Shown: in pieces, positions 17,641-25,745 of the stretch | How positions within the stretch are numbered: the stretch's first letter is position 1 | Layout of the letters: each line of letters begins with the position of its first letter | Assembly (NCBI GenBank): GCA_040386155.1 | Contig: JAZKFZ010000003.1 | Location: forward strand, 682,001 to 746,000 | Direction of reading: 5' to 3' | DNA: 64,000 bases | From: M0103 sp040386155 | GTDB taxonomy: Bacteria; Bacteroidota; Bacteroidia; Flavobacteriales_D; Crocinitomicaceae | Position numbers and translations under genes: made by a program | Notes under the pieces: generated by a model | Told to the model about the DNA's origin: nothing | Databases searched by the model: none | Seen by the model: the letters and a program-made list of their open reading frames with translations, nothing else

Positions 17641-18090
17641 CATGATTTCTTGGTTTATCGATAACTACTCCATGAGATCTTCATGCCAAGTGCCAAGTGA
17701 ATACAAACTATTCACTGTTTACGTGGTTTTGTCCGATTTAAGAAAATAGAAGGAAATGAAAAATTGCTTCAATTTGAATGTTTTTTTAAAATTGAAAAGT
17801 GAGGAACCGTTATCTCTATGATAAGTTAAAAATTAGTGAGGGCTTGTTGAAAAAAAAAAGGTGGGATCTATCTCCATTTTATTTTAATAAATTTTTAGTA
17901 CATTTGGCAGTAAACTCTCTTAAAATGAGCATTATATAATGGATTAGTTAAGTTCCTTTTGAAACCATCAATAGCATATGGAACTTAGATTAACTAGTAA
18001 ACAAGTGGAGGCAAGAAACCACTAATAAAAAACAGGGCGGATATTGACAAGCCAAACGAGTAAGAGTAAGAAAAACAAAAACACATCAAA
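17641..18090 (+). other. 450-bp gene-free region with a possible structured leader
   Basis: No credible coding region. 17641-17898 is AT-rich with only short chance palindromes. A TACATTTG (-7 consensus) at 17899-17906 would start a ~180-base leader for the lipoprotein gene. That leader holds a stem, TAGTTA+AGTTCC (17945-17956) against GGAACT(17980-17985)+TAACTA(17991-17996), and a small hairpin AGTGG/CCACT (18004-18023). Confidence 0.5.
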
Positions 18091-18597
18091 ATGCAACGAA
18101 TTTTTAGTATTCTTTTCATCGCTGTTTTCGTTCTTGGGTGCAAGAAAAATAAAACAACGGAAGTAATAGAATCTCAAATTAGCTACGAAATTAACGGCGT
18201 CCCTGTTCAGTTAACAAGTAAAACAGATCTCACTTTTACCTTTTCCGGAGCCATTCAGACTACGGGGGAAGAAATTCCAACCAACATTTTGTTTCTTAAA
18301 ACTCCTCAAATGCTGCTGAAGGTTAGAGACTTCACGAATTCCAATCCAATTACTATTGGAATCTATGCTGGAAAAACCTACGACGGCTTTGGAAATGTAA
18401 AGGGAGTTGAATTTTCGTACACAGACAATGTCAGTACATTTTATGAATCCTCCTTTCAAAATCCAGTAACGGAAGTAAACATTCAATCAATAAGTCGCGA
18501 TGGTGTTAAAGGGACCTTCAGGGCGTGGGCCATCCATAACCAAGATACCTTGAAATTTGAAAATGGGTCCTTTTCCATTCATACCTATAAAAACTAA
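18091..18597 (+). CDS. Putative lipoprotein of unknown function
   Basis: 168 residues. The N-terminal signal ends in a lipobox VLGC (Cys17) followed by KKNK. The remainder is predicted beta-rich (SYEINGVPVQLTSKTDLTFTFSGAI, KGTFRAWAIHNQDTLKFENGSFSI), like small surface lipoproteins of Bacteroidota. I do not recognise a specific family. It is preceded by a long, possibly structured leader and has no operon partner. Confidence 0.7.
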   Translation: MQRIFSILFIAVFVLGCKKNKTTEVIESQISYEINGVPVQLTSKTDLTFTFSGAIQTTGEEIPTNILFLKTPQMLLKVRDFTNSNPITIGIYAGKTYDGFGNVKGVEFSYTDNVSTFYESSFQNPVTEVNIQSISRDGVKGTFRAWAIHNQDTLKFENGSFSIHTYKN

Positions 18598-18766
18598 TGC
18601 AACGTTTTGACGTTGATTCATTTGTAAGAAAAATGAAAAAATATAATTCTAAAACAGCGATGGAATCATTGATGTTTTTTTTGCCTTTTTTTAAATAGGC
18701 AATTAAACGGTCAGCTATTTTTTGAACCATTTAATTTATTAAGTTTGGAAGAATATGATGTACTAA

Positions 18767-18806
18767 TGTTCGCCTATACAACAACCGTTGTGCAGACAAG
18801 CGAACA
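18767..18806. repeat. Imperfect palindrome upstream of the cassette-like ORF
   Basis: Outer arms TGTTCGC (18767-18773) and GCGAACA (18800-18806) enclose inner arms ACAAC (18781-18785) and GTTGT (18787-18791), with unpaired bases between. The two-step stem resembles the layout of integron attC sites, although the canonical attC core triplets are not evident. Confidence 0.5.
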
Positions 18807-18841
18807 ATCGTAGCGCATATATATAAGTTAGCAACAATTGA

Positions 18842-19273
18842 ATGCAAAACACAGATACAGAAAATATCAAACGATTAAAAACGGTACTTAAAGAAAAGTG
18901 GAATATTACTGCTGATCATTGGATTCCGCTTGATGTGCATGATATCAATGAAGAAATTGTATATTTTCCTCAAAATTATTTTTTCAAAGATTTCGGTTTA
19001 GAAAAATTAAAAATATTAATTTCAGAGATTGCTGAACACTCAATTTATCAATGGAATTGGGAACCAATACGGGAGGAGTTTTTCAAGATTACTGTTTCCG
19101 AAATGGTAGAATTTGAGAGCCTAGAGAAATATTATTTTGACGAAAATTGTAATTGGATTATTTACATATCTCATGAAAATACAATTGCAATCGGAGGACA
19201 AAATCTTATTGAAAAACTAACTCAAAAATGGGGAAATTGGTTTAAGTACCTTAACAAATGGGAAGTAAATTAA
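18842..19273 (+). CDS. Orphan hypothetical protein in a cassette-like unit
   Basis: 143 residues, no signal peptide or membrane segment, acidic and rich in aromatic residues (HSIYQWNWEPIREEFFKI, ENCNWIIYISHENTIAIGGQNLIEKLTQKWGNWFKYLNKW). I recognise no family. Its small size and composition would suit an immunity-type or cassette protein, but that is a guess. It is tightly enclosed by a 10-bp inverted repeat, GTTAGCAACA (18827-18836) and TGTTGCTAAC (19284-19293), and stands between larger palindromes. ATG start. Confidence 0.6.
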   Translation: MQNTDTENIKRLKTVLKEKWNITADHWIPLDVHDINEEIVYFPQNYFFKDFGLEKLKILISEIAEHSIYQWNWEPIREEFFKITVSEMVEFESLEKYYFDENCNWIIYISHENTIAIGGQNLIEKLTQKWGNWFKYLNKWEVN

Positions 19274-19283
19274 AAGAAAAAAC

Positions 19284-19420
19284 TGTTGCTAACAGCCGTC
19301 TAGCACCAACCCTCCTATCCTTACTTCGAAAGAACGGAAAATTTAAAGAAAAATAATTTTAACTTCGGAACTATAATTTATTTAAAGAGTCGGGCCGAGC
19401 GCCAGGCGGCGAAACGTTAC
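19284..19420. repeat. Downstream flank of the cassette-like ORF with GC-rich half-palindromes
   Basis: After TGTTGCTAAC (19284-19293), the stretch GCCGTCTAGC (19295-19304) is a near reverse complement (8/10) of GCCAGGCGGC (19401-19410), about 100 bases downstream. The loop is AT-rich and non-coding. The GC-rich words contrast with the surrounding sequence, as in a recombination site flank. Confidence 0.45.
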
Positions 19421-19425
19421 CTTTG
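19418..19425 (+). promoter_or_regulatory. -7 box TACCTTTG
   Basis: An exact TAnnTTTG, 6 bases before the ATG of the following gene. Its TTG is in frame with that gene, so it should not be taken as the start. Confidence 0.55.
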
Positions 19426-19431
19426 CAGGAA

Positions 19432-20211
19432 ATGAAAAAAATTGGAATCATCGGCTGTGGCTGGCTAGGCTTGCATTTGGCAAAGCACCTAGCAACGGAG
19501 AACAAAATCATTTGTACCAATACCACAAGTGAAAAACGGGAAACTCTACAAGAACTAGGCTTTGAAAGCGTTGAAATTCATTTTTCCGACGATTTAATTG
19601 TGCAGAACGACAGAAATCAAGCGGAAGTAGGAGAGATCGATTGTTTTATTATTTGTATTCCCTTTTCACGGAAAATAACGGATCAGCAACTACGCAATCG
19701 TTTTCACAATTTAGTTCACTTTCTTTCAGGTTTTGATCGACAAATTATTCTCATGAGCTCTATTGGGATCTATCCAGAATCAACTGCTGAAATTGACGAA
19801 AGCACCTTTGACGACAAAGAATTGAATCCGCAGATGTTGTTCATTGAAAATTTATTTCAGAACAATTTCCCAAACTCAAACATTCTGCGACTTGGAGGAT
19901 TGATGGGTGCTAATCGTATTTTTAGCAAATATGCAAATGGTGATTTAAGTCAAGTAGTGAATCATGTTCATTACCAAGATATTTGTTGCGTTGTTGAACG
20001 AATGATTGAGAATAACACGAATGCTAAAATCTATAATGTCGTTGCGCCATTGCACCCCTCAAAACAAGAAATCATCAACTACCAGACGAAAAAAGAGGAA
20101 TTTTTTGAGGTCAATTCCAAGTTCGGAAAAACGGTATCTTCAAAAAAACTTCAGATAGAACTAGCGTATGATTTTATACTTCCAGATCCTGTTAAATTTG
20201 CGGAAGTGTAA
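19432..20211 (+). CDS. NAD(P)-binding epimerase-like protein (YeeZ type)
   Basis: About 259 residues from the ATG. The N-terminal Rossmann motif GIIGCGWLGLHLAKHL binds the dinucleotide. An MSSIGIYPESTAEIDEST segment matches the SS-x-G-x-Y…E-D-E-S pattern of the atypical SDR family that includes E. coli YeeZ. The active YxxxK of classical SDRs is not obvious, as in other members of that branch. Substrate unknown. Start chosen at ATG 19432 because the longer version starts at the TTG of the -7 box. Confidence 0.75.
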   Translation: MKKIGIIGCGWLGLHLAKHLATENKIICTNTTSEKRETLQELGFESVEIHFSDDLIVQNDRNQAEVGEIDCFIICIPFSRKITDQQLRNRFHNLVHFLSGFDRQIILMSSIGIYPESTAEIDESTFDDKELNPQMLFIENLFQNNFPNSNILRLGGLMGANRIFSKYANGDLSQVVNHVHYQDICCVVERMIENNTNAKIYNVVAPLHPSKQEIINYQTKKEEFFEVNSKFGKTVSSKKLQIELAYDFILPDPVKFAEV

Positions 20212-20287
20212 CAATATAGTGGTCATTTCAGTAGTCAGCAACTCCTACTCTCGCTGTTCAAAAAATCGATTCGCGCTTGATTATTTC

Positions 20288-20295
20288 TATCTTTG
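20288..20295 (+). promoter_or_regulatory. -7 box TATCTTTG
   Basis: An exact TAnnTTTG, 9 bases before the ATG of the hydroxylase gene. Its TTG is again in frame with the gene. Confidence 0.55.
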
Positions 20296-20304
20296 ATTAC
20301 GAGG

Positions 20305-21213
20305 ATGGAACTTTTATTCGATAAATTTGTAAAGCTGCTGCATGAAATGTGGAACAATGGGTTTAGTTTAACTCATTTCCTTATACTGTTCATTTCCACT
20401 GCATCACTGTTAATGCTTGAGCTCGCTTTTGAAGGCTGGAATAATTCTTCGCTCAAGAAAATCCTTGCGTTTAAAAAGTCGACCAGAATCGATATTATTG
20501 CTTGGCTGATAGAATCTATCAATATTTTTAGCTTATTTTCTATTACACTTTCATTTGGAGTTTGCTATTATTTGGTGGGGCAAATTCAAAATTCCTTTCA
20601 GGTTGATTTCAAAATTTCAAATCCCAGCCTTCAATTTACGGTCATTTTTATTGTCTCCGATTTCAAGGGATACATCAGTCATTTTGTGTTTCATAAATCC
20701 ACATCACTGTGGCAATTGCATTCGTTTCATCATGCCGCGACGAATTTCAATATTTTAACGAGGCAGCGTGGCCATTTTCTTGAAGCGGAAATCAAACGAT
20801 TTTTTGACGTCTTGCCTTTTGTGATTTTTGGTGCGCCAATTGCCACGTATTTCATCGTCTTAATTTTATCAGAAGTGCATCAGATGTTGTTGCATTCAGC
20901 TAGTAACTCGGATTGGGGATTTGTTGGAAGAAAGATTCTCGTTTCACCAGCTGCACATCGCGTCCATCATTCAATTGATCCAAAGCACTTTAATAAAAAC
21001 TTCGGCGTTACGTTTATTTTTTGGGACATTCTCTTCAAAACCTATCATCCTAAAACCGACATTGTTGAGATCGGAATTCCCAATAACCCCTACAATAAAG
21101 GATATTTTCGAGATGTACTACTTTGTCAATGGTTGTTTCTGAAATCGGTGTTGAATTCTATAAAAAATAGCGTGCTTTATCTGCTGCTGATCAAAAAAAG
21201 AAAATTAAACTGA
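20305..21213 (+). CDS. Sterol desaturase / fatty acid hydroxylase family membrane protein
   Basis: About 302 residues with several hydrophobic segments. The di-iron histidine clusters of the FA_hydroxylase superfamily are present: HFVFHKSTSLWQLHSFHH (HxxxH and HxxHH) and AAHRVHH with further His downstream. It likely hydroxylates or desaturates a lipid in the cytoplasmic membrane; candidates are membrane fatty acids, carotenoids or ether lipids, and the sequence does not decide between them. ATG 20305 is chosen over the in-frame TTG of the promoter box. Confidence 0.87.
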   Translation: MELLFDKFVKLLHEMWNNGFSLTHFLILFISTASLLMLELAFEGWNNSSLKKILAFKKSTRIDIIAWLIESINIFSLFSITLSFGVCYYLVGQIQNSFQVDFKISNPSLQFTVIFIVSDFKGYISHFVFHKSTSLWQLHSFHHAATNFNILTRQRGHFLEAEIKRFFDVLPFVIFGAPIATYFIVLILSEVHQMLLHSASNSDWGFVGRKILVSPAAHRVHHSIDPKHFNKNFGVTFIFWDILFKTYHPKTDIVEIGIPNNPYNKGYFRDVLLCQWLFLKSVLNSIKNSVLYLLLIKKRKLN

Positions 21214-21272
21214 TAGTAAGTGTAACAAAAGTTTGCTTGAGTTTGTTTTAAGAACATATCCATCGCAATGTT

Positions 21273-21806
21273 ATGCTTTCTAAAAATTCAATCACTCGCT
21301 TTTTTCAATACCTCTCATTTTTTGTCATTTCATTTTCGTCAAATGCTCAACAGATACAAATGAACTATGAACCCACAGGACAAATTGTTTGTTTTCATTG
21401 GGATAGCCTTTTTATTTATACCGACACTACTTCCCTATTTGCAGTGTACGACAACTATGGAACGAGAAGCGATTATGACCGCCGAATAAAACAATTTGTT
21501 AGAAAGCAAATTCAAGTAACGACATCAGATACTGCAATTTTCATTGGCGAATTTATTCCATTGAATGATGGATTTGGTTCAAAAACGCAAGAAAAATGGT
21601 ACATCGAATGGTGTATTTTAAATTTATTGAAAGATCGAAAACTAAAAATTTATGACAAAGAGCATCAGTTAGTTCAAAACATCGTAAAAAAGAAAGTCAA
21701 AAATAAAAAAAATGGTTTTGAGAAACTTTCGTACATCAACAAGGCAACAAAAAAGGAATTGTTTTATGAAGTGACAAAATTCAGGTCGATGGGGATTTCA
21801 TTTTAG
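21273..21806 (+). CDS. Hypothetical secreted protein
   Basis: 177 residues with an N-terminal signal peptide (YLSFFVISFSSNAQQ). The mature protein is basic toward its C-terminus (KKKVKNKKNGFEK) and shows no recognisable domain. It is separated from the hydroxylase by 59 bases and faces the minus-strand gene that follows. Function unknown. Confidence 0.6.
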   Translation: MLSKNSITRFFQYLSFFVISFSSNAQQIQMNYEPTGQIVCFHWDSLFIYTDTTSLFAVYDNYGTRSDYDRRIKQFVRKQIQVTTSDTAIFIGEFIPLNDGFGSKTQEKWYIEWCILNLLKDRKLKIYDKEHQLVQNIVKKKVKNKKNGFEKLSYINKATKKELFYEVTKFRSMGISF

Positions 21807-21858
21807 TAGTATAATTTCATTGTTTAGTATGTCATTTTCACTTTTATAAAGCAAAAAA

Positions 21859-21876
21859 GGGCAAATCGCTTTGCCC
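21859..21876 (-). terminator. Terminator of the 452-residue secreted protein gene
   Basis: A perfect GGGCAAA/TTTGCCC stem with tetraloop. On the minus strand it is followed by six T (A-run 21853-21858). Nearly identical to the element at 23339-23356. Confidence 0.85.
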
Positions 21877-21899
21877 TCTTCAATTTTCGAACGATAATA

Positions 21900-23258
21900 T
21901 TATTTAGCGTTTAGGTCAATTAATTTATAAGAAAGACTACCCATTAATTTATAAGAAAGTGCATCTTTTTTTTCTCCAAACCAGAACATTCCATTCTTTG
22001 GGCCTTCACTTATGTCCTCAAGTTCAATATTCGTAAAGCCTGGAATAATTAATTTCTTCATACCTAAGTTCTCTTCAGTTTTACCAATCGTGATAATAAC
22101 TGGAGTGAATTTGTCATTTTGCGATCCCCATGCTTGGTCATTGCCTGGAAGTTTTCCTCCATCAAAAACCTTTTCATCCCAGTTTACAAGCAAAGAAAGA
22201 TCATTATTATTATCATAAAACGACCCACCATATTCAACCTTATAAAGGTTCTTTTTCCAAGTGAGTTCACCATCATTGTCAAATTGACAAATCAATAAGC
22301 CCCATTCCATGTAAGCACGACCTAACTCAAAAACAACAAGTTTTGAACCATCCTTTAGTCTTGAAACATGAGCAATTTTATAATTATAATCTAGGGGGAC
22401 ATCAATTGATAATTCACTTAATAGTTCTCCCTTGTTCATATCTACATCGCGCATACTAATTGAGACAAGCTTTCCATTCAATTCAGAATTTGAAATCGCA
22501 TAAACCAAATTTCCTTTATCATTGATTGAGGCTTTCAATTCTCCAACCATTCCAAAGTGAACCTTCATTGGGTCTAAGGTTAAAACCTGACCATTATGAT
22601 TCAAGATAACATCTTGAGTTGCAACAATCTTCTTTGCATAGACCCCATCAGCTATCAACTCCATTGCGGAGAAAATTGCATCTCCATTGTTTCCCTGGCT
22701 TAATAATTTGATCTGCAATTGAGATGAAGGAATTGTTGTCTTATAAATGTATTCTGCCACAACATTCGATGCACTGTCTAATACGCAAACAAAAGCAAGA
22801 TTATCCCCCTTACTTTCTTTCTCCCATCCAGTTTCGAAGGGTTGAACAATAAAACTGATTAGACTAAAATTGTGATCTGGAGATGAAATCAAACTAATTT
22901 CAGGTGTAAAGGCCTCCTTAATACTTTCCTCAGAGTAACCACTAGCTTTCAAATCAAATATTATTTTCTTTTCTCCAATTGGCATTAGTTCGTTATTGAA
23001 GTTTTGAATGTACAAACAATTAGTATTACCTGCTTTTGAACCAACATGATGAAGGACTCCTGCAAAATGATTGCCACTTAAAAAAAATTTTTGACAACTC
23101 AATTTTTTTCCATTCACATCTGATAATAGATCATCTTTTTGGAAAATATAGTTTGGAGCTAGCATAGGACTGACATCTTCGACTACTTTTTGTCCAAAGG
23201 ATAAATTATAAACCAGTAAGCCGAATAAAAGCACTGTAATATTTTTAATCTCTTTCAT
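21900..23258 (-). CDS. Hypothetical secreted protein, 452 residues
   Basis: The signal peptide ends in LSFGQ. The mature part is beta-rich and resembles a propeller-like fold (repeated phrases such as KLVVFELGRAYMEWGLLICQFDNDGELTWKKNLYKVEYGG), but I cannot assign a family. No T9SS sorting signal is evident. The C-terminus ends in an 8-residue tandem duplication, SYKLMGSL/SYKLIDLN. It is transcribed from a TAACTTTG box and closed by a strong terminator, so it is probably a single-gene unit. Confidence 0.65.
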   Translation of the reverse strand: MKEIKNITVLLFGLLVYNLSFGQKVVEDVSPMLAPNYIFQKDDLLSDVNGKKLSCQKFFLSGNHFAGVLHHVGSKAGNTNCLYIQNFNNELMPIGEKKIIFDLKASGYSEESIKEAFTPEISLISSPDHNFSLISFIVQPFETGWEKESKGDNLAFVCVLDSASNVVAEYIYKTTIPSSQLQIKLLSQGNNGDAIFSAMELIADGVYAKKIVATQDVILNHNGQVLTLDPMKVHFGMVGELKASINDKGNLVYAISNSELNGKLVSISMRDVDMNKGELLSELSIDVPLDYNYKIAHVSRLKDGSKLVVFELGRAYMEWGLLICQFDNDGELTWKKNLYKVEYGGSFYDNNNDLSLLVNWDEKVFDGGKLPGNDQAWGSQNDKFTPVIITIGKTEENLGMKKLIIPGFTNIELEDISEGPKNGMFWFGEKKDALSYKLMGSLSYKLIDLNAK

Positions 23259-23276
23259 TTGTTAAATTTATGTGTG

Positions 23277-23284
23277 CAAAGTTA
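23277..23284 (-). promoter_or_regulatory. -7 box TAACTTTG
   Basis: An exact TAnnTTTG on the minus strand, 18 bases before the ATG of the 452-residue protein. Confidence 0.5.
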
Positions 23285-23338
23285 AAAATATCAACCAATA
23301 CCTATGGCTACAAACAAAATAATTATCAACAAAAAAAA

Positions 23339-23356
23339 GGGCAAATCGCTTCGCCC
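23339..23356 (-). terminator. Terminator after the outer-membrane protein gene
   Basis: GGGCAAA/TTCGCCC with the same tetraloop and A-rich flank as 21859-21876; one base differs. A-run upstream and T-run downstream make it potentially bidirectional. Confidence 0.8.
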
Positions 23357-23385
23357 TCTTTTTTAAAATGTAAATTGTCAATTCC

Positions 23386-24078
23386 TCAATACCCAATCCC
23401 AAACTTCAAGCCAACAGTACCTGCAAAACGAGCACCACTGAACTTGTTGTCAGCCCAACGGTAATCATACATTTGGGTGTCGGGATTATACAAGGTTTCC
23501 ATGTATTTGTCATTATGAACTTCATAAGCAATACCTATTCCACCGAAAAAATCGATTGAAAAATGATCAGAAAGCCACCATTGGTGTCCAACATTAAATG
23601 TAAAAAGCATTTGATTTTCACTTCCCTTTGCTTCTTCTAGTGTGTTCGAATAATCAATAATTCCATAGTTGAATAAGCGGTATTTGAAAACGGGAGAAAT
23701 ATACAATCTATTCAACACTCTAGCATTGTCCATCGGATAAAAACGATAGCCAAGTCCCATGAAAAAACCAGCTCTTGAAGTGTTTCCAGTTGTATTTCCC
23801 CAAGGGTCTACGTGCGAATCATTCACCGTAACACCAAGATTTGAAAGTGTTGGGCCGATTTCGATATCTAAACTCGACATATCGTTCACAACATACTCCA
23901 AGCCAAAATTAATTTCACCAGGAATAATTTGCAATGGACTGAACTTAATGACATACGTATTGTCAACAATTTTAAATTCTTTCTTTTCGCGTTTCCGATC
24001 AACCACAACAATATTTTCTTGTGCAATCGAGATGAAATTTAAACTTACAAAAGCAAGTAGAACAATTTTATTAAGCAT
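23386..24078 (-). CDS. Putative outer-membrane beta-barrel protein
   Basis: 230 residues with a signal peptide ending in ISIAQ. The mature part shows alternating strands with aromatic ends (INFGLEYVVNDMSSLDIEIGPTLSN, RAGFFMGLGYRFYP, RLYISPVFKYRLFNYG, HFSIDFFGGIGIAYEV) and ends in …GTVGLKFGIGY with a terminal aromatic, as in outer-membrane barrels of the DUF3575/OmpW-like size class. No catalytic motif. A single-gene unit with its own terminator. Confidence 0.65.
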   Translation of the reverse strand: MLNKIVLLAFVSLNFISIAQENIVVVDRKREKKEFKIVDNTYVIKFSPLQIIPGEINFGLEYVVNDMSSLDIEIGPTLSNLGVTVNDSHVDPWGNTTGNTSRAGFFMGLGYRFYPMDNARVLNRLYISPVFKYRLFNYGIIDYSNTLEEAKGSENQMLFTFNVGHQWWLSDHFSIDFFGGIGIAYEVHNDKYMETLYNPDTQMYDYRWADNKFSGARFAGTVGLKFGIGY

Positions 24079-24126
24079 ATTTTAGTTTTTGATACATAAC
24101 GACGAAACTAATCATTTAGTGAGTGA

Positions 24127-25032
24127 TTACTGAATAATAATTGAATCTTTTTTTGAAAAATGTTTCTTTTCAATAGAAAAATCTATTCTTCCCAGTTGTA
24201 CGCCCCCCCAACCTACTTGGTTAATGAGCACTGAATTCCCATCTAAATTCTTTTCCTCAGTTGGCTTTTCAAGAAAAGTGTGGGTATGACCTCCTAAAAT
24301 TAAATGAATGTTTCTAGTGCAACGTGCCAATTGAAGATCTGATATTTTATCGCTTTCGTAGGAATAGCCAAGGTGTGATAAACAGATAATCAAATCACAA
24401 TTTTCCTTGTGCAATTTCTCCGCTTCTTCATTCGCTGCTTTAATTGGATCTAAATAGCGAGTTTCACCAAAATTTTCTTTCGCCACTAAACCTTCGAGCT
24501 CAACACCTAGACCAAAAATGCCAATTTTCACATCTCCTTTCTGGATGATCATTGACTTTTGAGTTTGTTGGTGTAAAATGGTGTCCGAAAAATCGTAATT
24601 CGCACACAAGAATGGAAAATTAGCAAACTGCTTTGCGGCTAAAAATCCTTCCATTCCTCCATCAAAATCATGATTCCCCATCGTGGCAGCTTCATAGCCT
24701 AAAATAGACATCGCTTTCATTTCTAAAATGCCACCATAGCGATTAAAATAGGGTGTTCCTTGGAAAATATCGCCCGCATCAAGCAACAATACATGCTCTT
24801 CTTCACTTCTAATTTTCTTGACCAAATTGAATCGCTTTTCAACACCTCCCATATTAGGAAATTTGGCGTGGTTGGCAGGAAATGGCTCTAAATTGGAGTG
24901 CGTATCGTTAGTATGCAAAATCGTGATGTTCTTGCTCTTCTTTTTAGAGTTTCCTGCGGCTAGTGATTTCGTTGAGACAATTAATCCCCCAGAAATCAAT
25001 ATCGAATTACGAACAAAATCTCTTCTCTTCAT
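24127..25032 (-). CDS. 5'-nucleotidase metallophosphatase half (exported)
   Basis: 301 residues, only the N-terminal calcineurin-like half of a UshA-type 5'-nucleotidase. An RRDFVRNS…ISGG leader resembles a Tat-type signal. Metal-ligand motifs are complete: LHTNDTHSNLEPF, LLLDAGDIFQG, TMGNHDFDGG, CLSHLGYS and LGGHTHTFL. The C-terminal substrate domain is missing here and encoded by the preceding gene, whose stop overlaps this ATG (TGATG at 25030-25034). Together they should dephosphorylate nucleotides outside the cytoplasm. Last gene of the nuclease/nucleotidase locus. Confidence 0.88.
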   Translation of the reverse strand: MKRRDFVRNSILISGGLIVSTKSLAAGNSKKKSKNITILHTNDTHSNLEPFPANHAKFPNMGGVEKRFNLVKKIRSEEEHVLLLDAGDIFQGTPYFNRYGGILEMKAMSILGYEAATMGNHDFDGGMEGFLAAKQFANFPFLCANYDFSDTILHQQTQKSMIIQKGDVKIGIFGLGVELEGLVAKENFGETRYLDPIKAANEEAEKLHKENCDLIICLSHLGYSYESDKISDLQLARCTRNIHLILGGHTHTFLEKPTEEKNLDGNSVLINQVGWGGVQLGRIDFSIEKKHFSKKDSIIIQ

Positions 25033-25739
25033 CAGAATTGCATTCTATTTTCGTCATTGCTTTGCAAAACACCTTGTGCTTTCACTTGTTCCAACAACAC
25101 ATCCCTTAACAATACCCCTTTTTCAAAAAATTCTTCCTTCTGCTTGAAAAATGTCATTTTATCGCCACCATTCAAGAGATAGTCCGATGTAATGATCCAA
25201 AAAAACGCATGCTCCTTGGTCATTCCTCCCACTTCAATGCCATCTTTCGTTACAATTGCATTCGACACCGTTTCGCCGCCACTATTCAGAATGTAAGCAT
25301 GAATGTCTTTCAAAGCAGCAACTGGCATTTTCACCCAAACAACCTGATTATCGAACGGCATCACTTTAAACACATCACCCTTTGTGATTTCTCCTTTACT
25401 GAAAATATTGCGAATACCGCCATTATTGAAAAGTGCCATCACGGGGATTGATAAACGAACTGTTTGTGTTTGATTGACAAAAATGGCGTCTGAAAACCAA
25501 TTATTCATCGTTCCGGATGGATTTCTGCTGATCACAAAATTCTCTTCTGCTGTCGCCAACACTTCATTCATTTCTTCATTCAACGAATCTGCATAAGGTG
25601 CTAACAAATCTGATAACGCATTCTGTTCATCGTTATTTTGAACAACAATTTGCTCCGATTGAACCGTGTATGACGACGAAGAGCAAGCCATAAGGCCTGC
25701 TCCCATCATCAATACAAGAATATTGAAATATTTTTTCAT
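25032..25739 (-). CDS. 5'-nucleotidase C-terminal domain lipoprotein
   Basis: 235 residues. Lipobox LMAC (about Cys19), so it is membrane-anchored. The mature part is a stand-alone 5'-nucleotidase C-terminal domain: NNWFSDAIF, the substrate-binding ALFNNGGIRN (NNGGIR), KGEITKGDVFKVMPFDNQV and SDYLLNGGDKM. It is translationally coupled to the metallophosphatase half. In UshA both halves are on one chain, so here the enzyme is presumably assembled from two proteins. Confidence 0.87.
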   Translation of the reverse strand: MKKYFNILVLMMGAGLMACSSSSYTVQSEQIVVQNNDEQNALSDLLAPYADSLNEEMNEVLATAEENFVISRNPSGTMNNWFSDAIFVNQTQTVRLSIPVMALFNNGGIRNIFSKGEITKGDVFKVMPFDNQVVWVKMPVAALKDIHAYILNSGGETVSNAIVTKDGIEVGGMTKEHAFFWIITSDYLLNGGDKMTFFKQKEEFFEKGVLLRDVLLEQVKAQGVLQSNDENRMQF

Positions 25740-25745
25740 GTTGAT

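Noticed and set aside
18629..18694. A tiny frame (MKKYNSKTAMESLMFFLPFF…) of 21 residues.
   Set aside because: It is too short to support by sequence alone and lacks a promoter or conservation evidence.
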